Assembly (NCBI RefSeq): GCF_023611925.1
Contig: NZ_CP091456.1
Coordinates: 1,364,001 to 1,428,000, forward strand
Reading direction: 5' to 3'
Origin: Avibacterium sp. 20-132
GTDB taxonomy: Bacteria > Pseudomonadota > Gammaproteobacteria > Enterobacterales > Pasteurellaceae
DNA length: 64,000 nucleotides
Positions 16,946-25,482 of this stretch are shown in pieces (within the stretch, counting starts at the first letter, position 1; the number at the start of each line of letters is the position of its first letter). The notes beneath the pieces are model-generated. The model ran no database searches, was not told the origin of the DNA, and saw only the letters and a program-made list of their open reading frames with translations. The translations under genes and the position numbers were made by a program.

Positions 16946-18331
16946 ATGACTAAAACAACAATTTTTTCAAGAACATTACTTTCTTCTGCATTATTAGCTG
17001 TTGCAGGCGGCGCACAAGCAGCAGCATTCCAATTAGCAGAAGTGTCAAGTTCTGGCTTAGGGCGAGCTTATGCGGGTGAAGCCGCGATTGCTGATAATGC
17101 TTCTGTGGTAGCGACCAACCCAGCGTTAATGACATTATTTAAAACCAACCAATTTAGTGCTGGTGGCGTTTATGTGGATTCTAAAATTCGTGTTGATGGC
17201 ACAGTAACAGCCACAGCAGGAGGACGTCCAGTTACTCGTCCACAATCTGCGGATAATAACGATGTTGTACCAGGTTCATTAGTACCGAATATGTATTTCG
17301 TCTCACCAATTAATGATAAGTTCGCAATTGGTGGAGGAATGAATGTAAACTTTGGTTTAAGAAGTGAATATGGTAGCGATTATAGTGCGGGTGTTTTTGG
17401 TGGAAAAACTGATTTAAGCGCAATTAACTTAAATTTAAGTGGTGCTTACCGTGTTAGCGAAGGATTTAGTATTGGTGCGGGGTTAAATGCTATTTATGCT
17501 AAAGCTGAAGTTGAACGCACAGCAGGGATTTTAGATGATGCACTAAATGCTGTTGCAGCAAGTCCTAGCCCTTATGCGCCAATGGCGGCACAAGTTGGTG
17601 CAGGCGTTGAGAAAGGTACAGTTCTTACTCACCTTGAAGATAGAAGTGCTTGGGGCTTTGGTTGGAATGCTGGTCTTGTTTATGAATTTAATGAAAGAAA
17701 CCGTATTGGTGTGGCATATCATTCAAAAATTGATATTGAGTTTAAAGATCGTAATGCGGTAAGTTATATGCCTTATGGGGTTAAGCCTTATGTTGGTGCA
17801 GGATCATTAACATTAAATTTACCGGGATATTGGGAAATTTCAGGTTTCCACCAATTAACAGATGCTTTCGCTGTGCATTATAGTTACAAATATACAGAAT
17901 GGAGCCGTTTAAAGAATTTACACGCCACCTATGACAGTGTGCCAGCAGGCTCTCGTAATGGGGATCTTGCACTTCATAAGGAAGAAAGATACCGCGATAA
18001 TACACGCGTAGCTTTAGGGGTAAGTTATCTTGTTAATGACCAATTAACTTTACGCGCAGGGATTGCTTATGATGAAGCCGCTGCACCAACAGAACACGCA
18101 AGTGCTTCAATTCCTGATACAGATCGCACTTGGTACAGCTTAGGGGCAACCTATAAATTTACCCCAAATCTTTCTGTGGATTTCGGTTTTGCTCACCTAC
18201 GTGGTAAGAAAGTAAACTTCACCGAAACACAAAGCCTTGGTGGTGGTTTAGTTGAAGTTAAAGTTAAAGCCGACTATCGTTCAAAATCCAGTGCTAACCT
18301 TTATGGTTTAAACGTAAATTACAGCTTCTAA
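16946..18331 (+). CDS. fadL: FadL-family outer membrane protein (P1-like fatty acid channel)
   Basis: A 461-residue outer membrane protein. Residues 1-25 are a signal peptide ending GGAQA. The mature N-terminus AAFQLAEVSSSGLGRAYAGE followed by AAIADNASVVATNPA is the FadL signature, forming the hatch that plugs the barrel. The barrel ends with a terminal phenylalanine (LNVNYSF). FadL channels carry long-chain fatty acids and other hydrophobic molecules; the H. influenzae relative is outer membrane protein P1. Stretches near residues 75-95 and 195-225 look like variable surface loops. It is alone in its transcription unit, with a FadR-like operator upstream and a clear terminator downstream. 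Confidence 0.93.
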   Translation: MTKTTIFSRTLLSSALLAVAGGAQAAAFQLAEVSSSGLGRAYAGEAAIADNASVVATNPALMTLFKTNQFSAGGVYVDSKIRVDGTVTATAGGRPVTRPQSADNNDVVPGSLVPNMYFVSPINDKFAIGGGMNVNFGLRSEYGSDYSAGVFGGKTDLSAINLNLSGAYRVSEGFSIGAGLNAIYAKAEVERTAGILDDALNAVAASPSPYAPMAAQVGAGVEKGTVLTHLEDRSAWGFGWNAGLVYEFNERNRIGVAYHSKIDIEFKDRNAVSYMPYGVKPYVGAGSLTLNLPGYWEISGFHQLTDAFAVHYSYKYTEWSRLKNLHATYDSVPAGSRNGDLALHKEERYRDNTRVALGVSYLVNDQLTLRAGIAYDEAAAPTEHASASIPDTDRTWYSLGATYKFTPNLSVDFGFAHLRGKKVNFTETQSLGGGLVEVKVKADYRSKSSANLYGLNVNYSF

Positions 18332-18370
18332 TTTGAGAAACTAGGCATTTACGCAAATTTCATTATAATA

Positions 18371-18397
18371 AGCCTATCCAATCGGATAGGCTTTTTC
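18371..18397 (+). terminator. Rho-independent terminator after fadL
   Basis: AGCCTATCC (18371-18379) pairs with GGATAGGCT (18384-18392) and is followed by TTTTCTT. Strong. Confidence 0.9.
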
Positions 18398-18474
18398 TTA
18401 AATTGCATACTTGTGCTGTGCAATTTAATTCTTTAGAATATTTTTCATAATAAGGGATAAACAGAGCAAATAAA

Positions 18475-18780
18475 GTGTTTAATTTAACGGCTAAGCATTT
18501 TAAAGACGATTATCTTTATCGTTTTTTTCAGTATGGAGAATTGCATAGCAAAATTCCTGCAAATTTAGCAAAAGTATTAGCGAGAAAATTAGATATGATA
18601 AATGCAGCAGAAAATTTGAATGATTTACGCGTTCCGCCTGCAAATCGTCTTGAGTTACTAGAGCCTAAAGAAAATAAACGCTATTCTATTCGGGTTAATA
18701 AACAATATCGTCTGATTTTTCATTTTGATAATGGCGAACTTTCTCAGCTTTATCTTGATCCTCATCGTTATGATTTATAA
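18475..18780 (+). CDS. higB: HigB-type toxin (RelE/ParE superfamily)
   Basis: A 101-residue ribosome-dependent mRNA interferase of the HigB group. Family marks are the N-terminal LTAKHFKDDYLYRFF stretch, LARKLDMINAAENLNDLRVPPANRLE in the middle, and the conserved end RYSIRVNKQYRLIFHFDNGE, where the arginines and the RLIF strand form the active site. The start is a GTG at 18475 with only a weak binding site (AGAG at 18462). The antitoxin gene begins 9 bases after its stop. Toxin-first order is normal for higBA and lets HigA repress both genes. Confidence 0.9.
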   Translation: MFNLTAKHFKDDYLYRFFQYGELHSKIPANLAKVLARKLDMINAAENLNDLRVPPANRLELLEPKENKRYSIRVNKQYRLIFHFDNGELSQLYLDPHRYDL

Positions 18781-18789
18781 GGAGAAATG

Positions 18790-19110
18790 ATGTTCTCAAC
18801 ACAGCGTAAACCCACATCAGTAGGGGAAGTCTTGCAAGAGGAATTTTTACACCCACTTAATCTTAAAATTAGTGATCTTGCTGAAATTCTTGATGTTCAT
18901 CGTAATACTGCAAGTAGCTTGGTAAATAATCATTCTAAAGTGACCTTAGAAATGGCGGTTAAATTGGCAAAGGCTTTTGGAACGAGTCCTGAGTTTTGGA
19001 TTAATTTACAACACAACTTAGATTTGTGGGAGTTGAAGCATAATGCACGTTTTCAGCAACGTTTAGACAAAGTAAAAATTGCTAACTATCGCCCTACATT
19101 TTCTGTATAA
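18790..19110 (+). CDS. higA: HigA-type antitoxin (XRE helix-turn-helix)
   Basis: A 106-residue antitoxin and autorepressor. It begins with the HigA motif RKPTSVGEVLQEEFLHPLNL. The helix-turn-helix spans about residues 25-75 (ISDLAEILDVHRNTASSLVN, then LAKAFGTSPEFWINLQ). Two ATGs are adjacent in frame. The one at 18790 is 5 bases from AAGGAG (18779-18784), the one at 18787 only 2, so the second is chosen. The binding site lies over the end of higB, so translation is probably coupled. An uptake core follows at 19116. Confidence 0.92.
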   Translation: MFSTQRKPTSVGEVLQEEFLHPLNLKISDLAEILDVHRNTASSLVNNHSKVTLEMAVKLAKAFGTSPEFWINLQHNLDLWELKHNARFQQRLDKVKIANYRPTFSV

Positions 19111-19115
19111 AATGC

Positions 19116-19124
19116 AAGTGCGGT
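19116..19124 (+). repeat. DNA uptake signal core, single copy
   Basis: AAGTGCGGT followed by a T-run, between higA and ogt. No facing partner, so it does not form a paired hairpin. Confidence 0.8.
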
Positions 19125-19156
19125 CTTTTTTTATATGATTTTTAGAGAACTCACCA

Positions 19157-19696
19157 ATGCCTGAAATCTACTATTGTTATTATCATTCCCCGATAGGGCG
19201 ATTATTAATGATTAGCCAAGATAATAAATTGACCAATTTGGATTTTGAAGCCGAGCAAATTGCCCCAAATCCAAAATGGATTTTGCGAGAAAATCACCCG
19301 CTCTTTACTCAGGTTTCAGCGGCGCTAACACGTTATTTCAATGGCGAAAAAGAAACCTTTGCGGATATTCCGCTTAATCCACAAGGTACGCCCTTTCAGC
19401 AACGCATTTGGCAACAATTGTGCCAAATTCCTTATGGCGAAACCTCAAGTTATGGCGAGTTAGCCCATCACATTAATAACCCTAAAGCGGTGCGAGCGGT
19501 AGGCGGTGCTGTGGGGAGTAACCCAATTAGCATTATCATTCCTTGTCATCGTGTGTTAGGTAAAACACGTCAGCTAACAGGGTTTGGTGGTGGATTACCA
19601 GCCAAACGCTATTTATTACAGTTAGAAAATATTGCTTATGTGGATAAAGGCGTGGAATACGTCAAACAAAAATTATTGAAAAAGTATCAAAGCTAA
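19157..19696 (+). CDS. ogt: Methylated-DNA-protein cysteine methyltransferase (Ogt)
   Basis: A 179-residue suicide DNA repair protein that moves the alkyl group from O6-alkylguanine to its own cysteine. The acceptor is Cys130 in the motif IIPCHRVLG. The DNA-binding helix region (TPFQQRIWQQLCQIPYGETSSYGELA, about 78-103) and the RAVGGAVGSNP turn are intact. The length and the lack of an Ada-type N-terminal domain point to Ogt. mutH starts 31 bases downstream, so two DNA repair genes lie together. Confidence 0.95.
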   Translation: MPEIYYCYYHSPIGRLLMISQDNKLTNLDFEAEQIAPNPKWILRENHPLFTQVSAALTRYFNGEKETFADIPLNPQGTPFQQRIWQQLCQIPYGETSSYGELAHHINNPKAVRAVGGAVGSNPISIIIPCHRVLGKTRQLTGFGGGLPAKRYLLQLENIAYVDKGVEYVKQKLLKKYQS

Positions 19697-19727
19697 GTAA
19701 AAACCAGATAAAAAAGTACCGCACTTT

Positions 19728-20405
19728 ATGAATAGTCCGAATAGTCCGCACTCCGAACAAGCCCTTCTTTCCCTCGCGCAATCTCTCGCTGGTCTCACCT
19801 TTGGTGAAGTTGCCAAAGGGCTGAATATTGCTGTGCCAGCCAATTTGAAACGGGATAAAGGCTGGGTAGGTATGTTGCTGGAAAGCGCCTTAGGCGCAAC
19901 CGCAGGAAGCAAAGCAGAACAAGATTTTGCCCACCTTGGCATTGAACTTAAAACCATTCCCATTGACCGTCAGGGCAAACCTTTAGAAACCACCTTTGTC
20001 AGCCTTGCCCCACTAGTGCAAAATAGTGGCATTACGTGGCAATCTTCCCACGTTCGGCATAAATTATCTAAAGTGCTGTGGATACCCATTGAAGGCGAAC
20101 GCAATATTCCTCTTGCTGAGCGTCATATCGGACAGCCTATTTTGTGGCAACCTTCTTATGAACAAGAACAACGCTTACAACAAGATTGGGAAGAATTAAT
20201 GGAATATATCGTATTTGGCCGCCTTGATGAAATTACCGCACGTCTGGGTGAAGTGTTACAACTTCGTCCTAAAGGCGCAAATCGGAAATCGCTCACGAAA
20301 GGCATTGGGCGAAACGGTGAGATGATTGACACCTTGCCACTCGGTTTTTATTTACGCAAAAATTTCACACACGAAATCTTGCAACAATTTCAGCGAAATA
20401 GCTGA
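19728..20405 (+). CDS. mutH: DNA mismatch repair endonuclease MutH
   Basis: A 225-residue endonuclease that nicks the unmethylated strand at hemimethylated GATC after activation by MutS and MutL. The catalytic residues are present: Asp66, Glu73 and Lys75 in the stretch [10 protein letters not shown], matching E. coli Asp70, Glu77 and Lys79. Conserved blocks [14 protein letters not shown] and [15 protein letters not shown] are also present. The sequence before the ATG is an uptake core (ACCGCACTT) rather than a normal ribosome binding site, so initiation may be weak. ygdQ follows, as in E. coli. Presence of MutH implies a Dam methylase elsewhere in the genome. Confidence 0.97.
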   Translation: MNSPNSPHSEQALLSLAQSLAGLTFGEVAKGLNIAVPANLKRDKGWVGMLLESALGATAGSKAEQDFAHLGIELKTIPIDRQGKPLETTFVSLAPLVQNSGITWQSSHVRHKLSKVLWIPIEGERNIPLAERHIGQPILWQPSYEQEQRLQQDWEELMEYIVFGRLDEITARLGEVLQLRPKGANRKSLTKGIGRNGEMIDTLPLGFYLRKNFTHEILQQFQRNS

Positions 20406-20477
20406 TTTCCCTTTGCATTAAAGTGAGAAATCTATATTATTGCTCGCTTTATCTCTACTTTCTTTAAGGAACGGATT

Positions 20478-21200
20478 ATGTTTGATTGGATTGCCAGCCC
20501 AGAGGCGTGGGTGGCCTTATTTACCCTAACTGCATTAGAAATTGTGTTAGGCATTGATAACATCATTTTTATCAGCATTTTAGTTGGACGTTTACCAGCA
20601 CAACAACGCCAATCTGGACGCTTGATTGGGTTAGGCTTAGCAATGGCAACGCGTATTTTATTACTGCTTTCCCTTTCTTGGCTGATGAAATTAACCACCC
20701 CATTATTTGAGGTATTTTCACAATCAATTTTAGGACGAGATCTCATTTTAATTTTAGGGGGATTGTTCCTCGTTGCCAAAAGTACCCACGAAATTCACCA
20801 CGCAATGACGCCAGAAGAGGAAGAAGAACAAAGTGCGGTGAAAAAAGTGAATTTTTTCAGCGTACTCATTCAAATTGCCATTTTAGATATTGTGTTTTCC
20901 CTTGATTCCGTGATCACCGCAGTGGGAATGGCAAGTCAAGTTGGCGTAATGATTTTAGCGATCATTATTGCTGTGGGAGTGATGATGCTTGCGGCAAAAC
21001 CGATTGGCGATTTTGTGGAAGCTCACCCAACGCTAAAAGTGCTAGCGCTTTCATTCTTGATTTTAGTGGGCGTAGCATTAATTGGCGAAGGCTTAGATTT
21101 CCATATTCCAAAAGGCTATATCTATTTCGCGATGGGCTTTTCTGTTGTGGTTGAAATGATCAATATAAAAATGCGTAAGCGTTTGATTAAACGCCCGTAA
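20478..21200 (+). CDS. ygdQ: TerC-family membrane protein YgdQ
   Basis: A 240-residue inner membrane protein of the TerC superfamily with seven hydrophobic segments. Both conserved aspartate motifs are present: EIVLGIDNIIFISI in an early helix and DIVFSLDSVITAVG in a later one, which probably bind a metal ion. The sequence follows E. coli YgdQ (237), also next to mutH, through to the KGYIYFAMGFSVVVEMIN end. TerC proteins are linked to manganese export; this member has no proven role. The start ATG follows AAGGA. Confidence 0.93.
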   Translation: MFDWIASPEAWVALFTLTALEIVLGIDNIIFISILVGRLPAQQRQSGRLIGLGLAMATRILLLLSLSWLMKLTTPLFEVFSQSILGRDLILILGGLFLVAKSTHEIHHAMTPEEEEEQSAVKKVNFFSVLIQIAILDIVFSLDSVITAVGMASQVGVMILAIIIAVGVMMLAAKPIGDFVEAHPTLKVLALSFLILVGVALIGEGLDFHIPKGYIYFAMGFSVVVEMINIKMRKRLIKRP

Positions 21201-21212
21201 TGCTTAAATAAG

Positions 21213-21258
21213 AAGTGCGGTGCAAAAATGCTGAAAATTTGCACCGCACTTTTTTTCT
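21213..21258. terminator. Bidirectional terminator from an inverted pair of uptake signals
   Basis: AAGTGCGGTGCAAA (21213-21226) pairs with TTTGCACCGCACTT (21238-21251) and is followed by TTTTTCTT. It sits between the convergent ygdQ and CNP1-like genes. Confidence 0.85.
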
Positions 21259-21295
21259 TCTCGTTTTTTCTATTTTAGTGAGCCTGTTTTTTCAT

Positions 21296-21763
21296 TTACC
21301 ATTTTCGATACATATTGGCGCACATCACTTGACCCAATACATAAAGGGTGGAATTTTTTTGCAATTTTACCGTATGCCGTTGTTGTTTGCGTAGCGCTGC
21401 GCGGATACCATCGCCCCAAAATTCACTGTAATAATCTGTTCTAACTTGTGTCAGACGATAAGTGTCGCAGTTGAGTATTTTATATTGACGCACGGATCGC
21501 GCGTAAAGTTCAGGACGGTCTTTATACACGAATAAGCCTTTATCTGAATTAATCACGACATCAAAATGAATTAAATGTTTGTCTTCGTTATCCACCCAAA
21601 CCGATTGGGTATCCACATAATATTCGGCATTCGGTGCTAACTTGAAATAGCCCGCTTTGGTTAAGGTTGGTAGCACGAGTTTGACTTCGGGAGGAGGTGA
21701 AGTTGGGGTGGCAGAACAAGCAGCGAGTAGCATTACACTCAGTGATAAACCTAATTTTCTCAT
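21296..21763 (-). CDS. CNP1-like family lipoprotein
   Basis: A 155-residue predicted lipoprotein. The signal peptide ends in the lipobox LLAAC (Cys16), followed by a Ser/Thr/Pro-rich linker. The rest resembles the CNP1-like family: YYVDTQSVWVDNEDKHLIHFD, then the C-terminal block RQYKILNCDTYRLTQVRTDYYSEFWGDG. The function is unknown. The ATG at 21763 is chosen because AAGGAGGT stands 4 bases before it and it begins the lipoprotein signal; an upstream in-frame ATG would bury the signal peptide. It is convergent with ygdQ and divergent from purM. Confidence 0.85.
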   Translation of the reverse strand: MRKLGLSLSVMLLAACSATPTSPPPEVKLVLPTLTKAGYFKLAPNAEYYVDTQSVWVDNEDKHLIHFDVVINSDKGLFVYKDRPELYARSVRQYKILNCDTYRLTQVRTDYYSEFWGDGIRAALRKQQRHTVKLQKNSTLYVLGQVMCANMYRKW

Positions 21764-21926
21764 TTTGACCTCCTTACATTCTGAGGAAGAATGCATGTTG
21801 ATTAGGTTAAAATTATTCTTGCATATTTGGGGGGCAATTTCTAACAAAAAAAGCCAATTTTGTGAGCTGTTGCACAAATCAAAATGCGTCTAAAGAATGA
21901 AAATAATGAGACAAGAGAAAATTTAT

Positions 21927-21942
21927 CGCAAACGATTGCGTA
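21927..21942 (+). promoter_or_regulatory. PurR operator before purM
   Basis: TCGCAAACGATTGCGT matches the PurR consensus ACGCAAACGTTTGCGT at 14 of 16 bases. It lies just before an extended -10 box (TG-A-TACAAT, 21948-21956), so bound PurR would block polymerase. Purine repression of purMN is inferred. Confidence 0.8.
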
Positions 21943-21947
21943 GGCGT

Positions 21948-21956
21948 GATACAATA
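21948..21956 (+). promoter_or_regulatory. Extended -10 promoter of purMN
   Basis: TGATACAAT is an extended -10 element (TGN plus TACAAT) 41 bases before the purM start. The expected -35 position falls within the PurR operator. Confidence 0.6.
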
Positions 21957-21996
21957 CGCGCGATTTTTAGTAACTCAAGTCATATAGGAAAAAATC

Positions 21997-23034
21997 GTGA
22001 GCAAACAATCATTAAGTTACAAAGATGCAGGTGTCGATATTAACGCTGGCAATGCGTTAGTGGAAAAAATTAAAGCCGATGTAAAACGCACTACGCGTCC
22101 AGAAGTGATGGGGGGATTGGGTGGCTTTGGCGCTCTTTGTGCATTGCCAAGTAAATATAAAGAGCCAATTTTGGTGTCAGGCACAGATGGTGTTGGGACA
22201 AAATTACGCCTTGCCATTGATTTGAATAAACACGATACCATTGGCATTGACTTGGTAGCGATGTGCGTGAATGATTTAGTGGTGCAAGGCGCTGAACCAC
22301 TATTTTTCCTTGATTATTATGCCACAGGTAAATTAGACGTTGATGTGGCAGCGAGTGTGATTAAAGGTATCGCAAATGGTTGTGAGCAAGCAGGTTGTGC
22401 CTTAGTCGGCGGTGAAACTGCTGAAATGCCAGGTATGTATCATCAAGGTGATTATGATTTGGCGGGGTTCTGCGTCGGTGTCGTAGAAAAATCTGAAATT
22501 ATTGACGGTAGTCGGGTGAAAGTGGGCGATGCCTTAATCGCATTAGGCTCAAGTGGGGCGCATTCCAATGGCTATTCATTAATCCGTAAAGTAATCGAAC
22601 GTTCAGGCATTGAGCCAGCTACGGCACAATTAGACGGAAAACCTTTCGCCGATCAAGTGTTAGCGCCAACAAAAATTTATGTAAAATCCATTTTGCAATT
22701 AATCAAACACGTGTCTGTTCACGCCATTTCTCACTTAACAGGCGGTGGTTTTTGGGAAAATATTCCACGCGTGTTACCACATAATGTGAAAGCGGTGATT
22801 GATGAATCAAGCTGGCAATGGCCTGCTATTTTCAACTGGCTACAAGAACAGGGCAATATTGAACGTTATGAAATGTACCGCACTTTCAATTGTGGTGTGG
22901 GAATGATCATTGCCTTGCCACAAGATCAAGTGGAAACCGCTTTAGCATTATTACACCAAGCGGGCGAAACGGCGTGGCAGATTGGGCATATTGAAAGCCT
23001 AAGTGAAGGTGAACAGCAGGTTATTATTCGTTAA
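21997..23034 (+). CDS. purM: Phosphoribosylformylglycinamidine cyclo-ligase (PurM, AIR synthetase)
   Basis: A 345-residue enzyme of purine synthesis that closes the imidazole ring of formylglycinamidine ribonucleotide using ATP to give AIR. Family marks are [13 protein letters not shown] at the start, the glycine-rich loop [33 protein letters not shown], and [15 protein letters not shown]. The start is GTG at 21997, supported by homology ([13 protein letters not shown]). Its TAA overlaps the purN ATG by one base (TAATG), so the two are translated together. A PurR operator lies upstream. Confidence 0.98.
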   Translation: MSKQSLSYKDAGVDINAGNALVEKIKADVKRTTRPEVMGGLGGFGALCALPSKYKEPILVSGTDGVGTKLRLAIDLNKHDTIGIDLVAMCVNDLVVQGAEPLFFLDYYATGKLDVDVAASVIKGIANGCEQAGCALVGGETAEMPGMYHQGDYDLAGFCVGVVEKSEIIDGSRVKVGDALIALGSSGAHSNGYSLIRKVIERSGIEPATAQLDGKPFADQVLAPTKIYVKSILQLIKHVSVHAISHLTGGGFWENIPRVLPHNVKAVIDESSWQWPAIFNWLQEQGNIERYEMYRTFNCGVGMIIALPQDQVETALALLHQAGETAWQIGHIESLSEGEQQVIIR

Positions 23035-23672
23035 TGAAAAAGATCGCTGTATTCATTTCTGGTGAGGGGCAAACCTTGCAAAGCATTATTGATGCCTGCA
23101 AGGTTGGCGATATCCCCGCACAAATCTGTGCTGTCATTTCTAATAAAGCAACGGCTTATGGGTTACAACGGGCAAAAATGGCTGAAATTCCTACCGCACT
23201 TTTTGAGCGAAAAGATTATGCAGATAATAAGCAAATGGATCAGGCTATTGGTGATTATATCGCCACATTAGGGGCGGATTTGATTGTCCTAGCTGGATAT
23301 ATGAAAATTTTGACTGCTGAATTTACCCAACGTTTTGCAGGTAAAATTCTCAATATTCATCCTTCATTGTTACCGAAATACCCCGGTTTACATACTTATC
23401 AGCGAGCTTTAGAGGCGGGCGAACAAGAACACGGCACAACGGTGCATTTTGTCAATGAAGAGGTAGATGGCGGGGCAATTGTGCTACAAGCGAAAGTGCC
23501 GATTTTTCCTGATGATGAAGTGGCTGATATTGAGCAGCGAGTGAAATATCAAGAGCAACAAATTTATCCTTTGGTGATTAAATGGTTTGTTACCGATCGG
23601 TTAACGCTTGAGGCTGGCAAGGCTTATTTAGATGGCAAGCGCTTGCCGAATGCAGGGTATGCCATCGATTAA
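23034..23672 (+). CDS. purN: Phosphoribosylglycinamide formyltransferase (PurN)
   Basis: A 212-residue enzyme that formylates GAR using 10-formyltetrahydrofolate, one of the early steps of purine synthesis. The catalytic Asn, His and Asp are present in KILNIHPSLLPKYPGLHTY and VHFVNEEVDGGAI. The nucleotide loop FISGEGQTLQSIIDA is slightly unusual, with GEG in place of the common GxGSN. It overlaps purM by one base and ends at a strong terminator. Confidence 0.97.
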   Translation: MKKIAVFISGEGQTLQSIIDACKVGDIPAQICAVISNKATAYGLQRAKMAEIPTALFERKDYADNKQMDQAIGDYIATLGADLIVLAGYMKILTAEFTQRFAGKILNIHPSLLPKYPGLHTYQRALEAGEQEHGTTVHFVNEEVDGGAIVLQAKVPIFPDDEVADIEQRVKYQEQQIYPLVIKWFVTDRLTLEAGKAYLDGKRLPNAGYAID

Positions 23673-23680
23673 CGATACAA

Positions 23681-23707
23681 AGCACAAACGCCCGTTTGTG
23701 CTTTTTC
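23681..23707 (+). terminator. Rho-independent terminator after purN
   Basis: AGCACAAACG (23681-23690) pairs with CGTTTGTGCT (23693-23702) and is followed by TTTTCG. A long, tight hairpin 8 bases after the purN stop. Confidence 0.85.
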
Positions 23708-23735
23708 GTTATGTTGAGCGAGAAAGAATTTTATT

Positions 23736-23744
23736 AAGTGCGGT
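23736..23744 (+). repeat. DNA uptake signal core, single copy
   Basis: AAGTGCGGT followed by CATTTTTTT between purN and pyrR. An extended -10 element (TG-G-TATAGT, 23763-23771) for pyrR lies just downstream. Confidence 0.75.
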
Positions 23745-23805
23745 CATTTTTTTGTGAGTTTTTGGTATAGTAGCGAAAAAATTTATCACAACCTAGGATT
23801 TATAA

Positions 23806-24354
23806 ATGGCAGAAAAAATTCTTATTGATGAAGATCGATTTATGCGAACCATTTCTCGGATTTCACACGAGATCATAGAAAAACATCAACATCTTGATGA
23901 CTTAGTGATCGTCGGCATTAAACGCCGTGGGGCAGAGATCGCAGAATTAATTAAGCGTAAAATTAATGATTTAACGGGGAAAGAAGTCCCTTCCCTTGAT
24001 TTGGATATTACTTTTTATCGCGATGATTTAGAATATGTTGAGCCACAAAGTCAATCGCCCGTTTATAGCGGTGCATCAAATTATGTCAGCATTCAAAATA
24101 AAATCGTGATTTTAGTCGATGATGTCTTATTTACCGGGCGAACCATTCGGGCCGCATTAGATGCGTTAATTGATTTTGGACGTGCAGCAAAAGTGGAATT
24201 AGTTATTTTTGTTGATCGCGGACACCGTGAATTACCCATTCGTGCGGATTATGTGGGCAAAAATGTGCCAACCAGTCGCACAGAAAAAGTGCAAGTGCGC
24301 ACAATGAAGTTTGATCAATGTTATGAAGTAGCATTATTAGGTAAAAATAGGTAG
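23806..24354 (+). CDS. pyrR: PyrR: pyrimidine operon regulator / uracil phosphoribosyltransferase
   Basis: A 182-residue phosphoribosyltransferase-fold protein. The PRPP-binding loop VILVDDVLFTGRTIRAAL is at residues 101-118. Other family stretches are IVGIKRRGAEIAELI, LDLDITFYRDDL and LVDRG-like FVDRGHRELPIRADYVGKNVPTS. PyrR proteins bind pyr mRNA leaders in some bacteria and also make UMP from uracil and PRPP. No pyr gene is adjacent, so it would act on genes elsewhere or mainly as an enzyme. It has its own extended -10 promoter. Confidence 0.95.
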   Translation: MAEKILIDEDRFMRTISRISHEIIEKHQHLDDLVIVGIKRRGAEIAELIKRKINDLTGKEVPSLDLDITFYRDDLEYVEPQSQSPVYSGASNYVSIQNKIVILVDDVLFTGRTIRAALDALIDFGRAAKVELVIFVDRGHRELPIRADYVGKNVPTSRTEKVQVRTMKFDQCYEVALLGKNR

Positions 24355-24460
24355 AATCATTTTATCTGTTTAATTACTATTAAATATGGAACCTTTTTTA
24401 TCATTTAAGCTCTAAAGTAGTAATAAAATAATTATGTAACTAATTTGATACTGGAAATCT

Positions 24461-25405
24461 ATGAAAAAATTTAATATAAAAGCTTTTTTATTTAGCGTAG
24501 TAGGTATGCTAGCTATTGTGAGTAATGCGAATGCAGTGGAACGAGTTGTGGCAACAGTCAATGGCGCACCAATATTAGAAAGCCAAGTCAAATCTGTCAT
24601 TGGTAAGAAAGCAAATAATAAAGCAAATTATCAGAATGCGTTAGATATGATTATTGATCAGATTTTAACTAGACAAGCGGTGCAAGAGTCAGGGATAAAA
24701 ATTACTAATGCACAAGTTGATCAAGTCATTGAAAGCATTGCAGCGCAGAATGGCTTAACTTTTGGTCAATTATTAGATGCACTAGATTATCAGGGTATTA
24801 ATTATGATCAATATCGTCGTCAAATTGCTGATCAATTATTAATGTCGCAAGTTAGAAATCAAGCAATTGGTAAAAGTATTAATGTTTCTCGCGAAGAAGT
24901 TCAAGCTCTTGGCTTAAAATTACTTGAACAAGCAAAAGCGAATGGTACTGAAAAGAAAGTTATGGGAACTGAATATCAAGTTCGTCATATCTTATTGAAA
25001 TTAAACCCACTTTTAAATGATTCACAAGCTAAAGCTAAATTGGCACAAGTACGCGCTGAAATCCTATCGGGTAAGACTAGCTTTGCTGAGGCAGCATTTA
25101 ATTATTCAAAAGATTATTTATCTGGTGCAAATGGTGGAAATTTAGGCTTTGCTTTTCCCGAAGCCTATGTTGAGCCTTTTGCGAAAACTATTGTAAAAAG
25201 TAAAAAAGGCGTTATTTCTAATCCATTTAAAACTGAATTTGGTTGGCATATTTTAGAAGTAACGGATACTCGTAAAGGCGATAGGACTCAGGCAGCTTAT
25301 ATGCAAAAAGCCTATCAGCAACTTGTTAATCAACAAATTGAATTTGCTTCTAAAGATTGGGTAAAAGCATTACGAAAAACAGCAGATATAAAATATTTCA
25401 ACTAA
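24461..25405 (+). CDS. surA: Periplasmic chaperone / peptidyl-prolyl isomerase SurA, one-parvulin form
   Basis: A 314-residue chaperone for outer membrane protein folding. Residues 1-25 are a signal peptide ending NANA. The mature start [18 protein letters not shown] is typical of SurA. The N-terminal helical chaperone domain covers about 26-165. A single parvulin domain lies at about 168-275 (VRHILLKLN to FGWHILEV), and a short C-terminal helix closes the protein. E. coli SurA has two parvulin domains and 428 residues, so this one is shorter by one domain; Haemophilus SurA is also short. It is followed by a terminator, then ksgA and apaH. pdxA, which lies between surA and ksgA in E. coli, is absent. 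Confidence 0.9.
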   Translation: MKKFNIKAFLFSVVGMLAIVSNANAVERVVATVNGAPILESQVKSVIGKKANNKANYQNALDMIIDQILTRQAVQESGIKITNAQVDQVIESIAAQNGLTFGQLLDALDYQGINYDQYRRQIADQLLMSQVRNQAIGKSINVSREEVQALGLKLLEQAKANGTEKKVMGTEYQVRHILLKLNPLLNDSQAKAKLAQVRAEILSGKTSFAEAAFNYSKDYLSGANGGNLGFAFPEAYVEPFAKTIVKSKKGVISNPFKTEFGWHILEVTDTRKGDRTQAAYMQKAYQQLVNQQIEFASKDWVKALRKTADIKYFN

Positions 25406-25414
25406 TCAATCGTA

Positions 25415-25446
25415 AAATCCCAGCCCCCATGCTGGGATTTTTGTTT
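25415..25446 (+). terminator. Rho-independent terminator after surA
   Basis: AAATCCCAGC (25415-25424) pairs with GCTGGGATTT (25431-25440) around CCCCAT, then TTGTTTT. It separates surA from ksgA. Confidence 0.85.
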
Positions 25447-25482
25447 TATAATAGTGCGTCTTTTTTAACAGTATCAATCATT

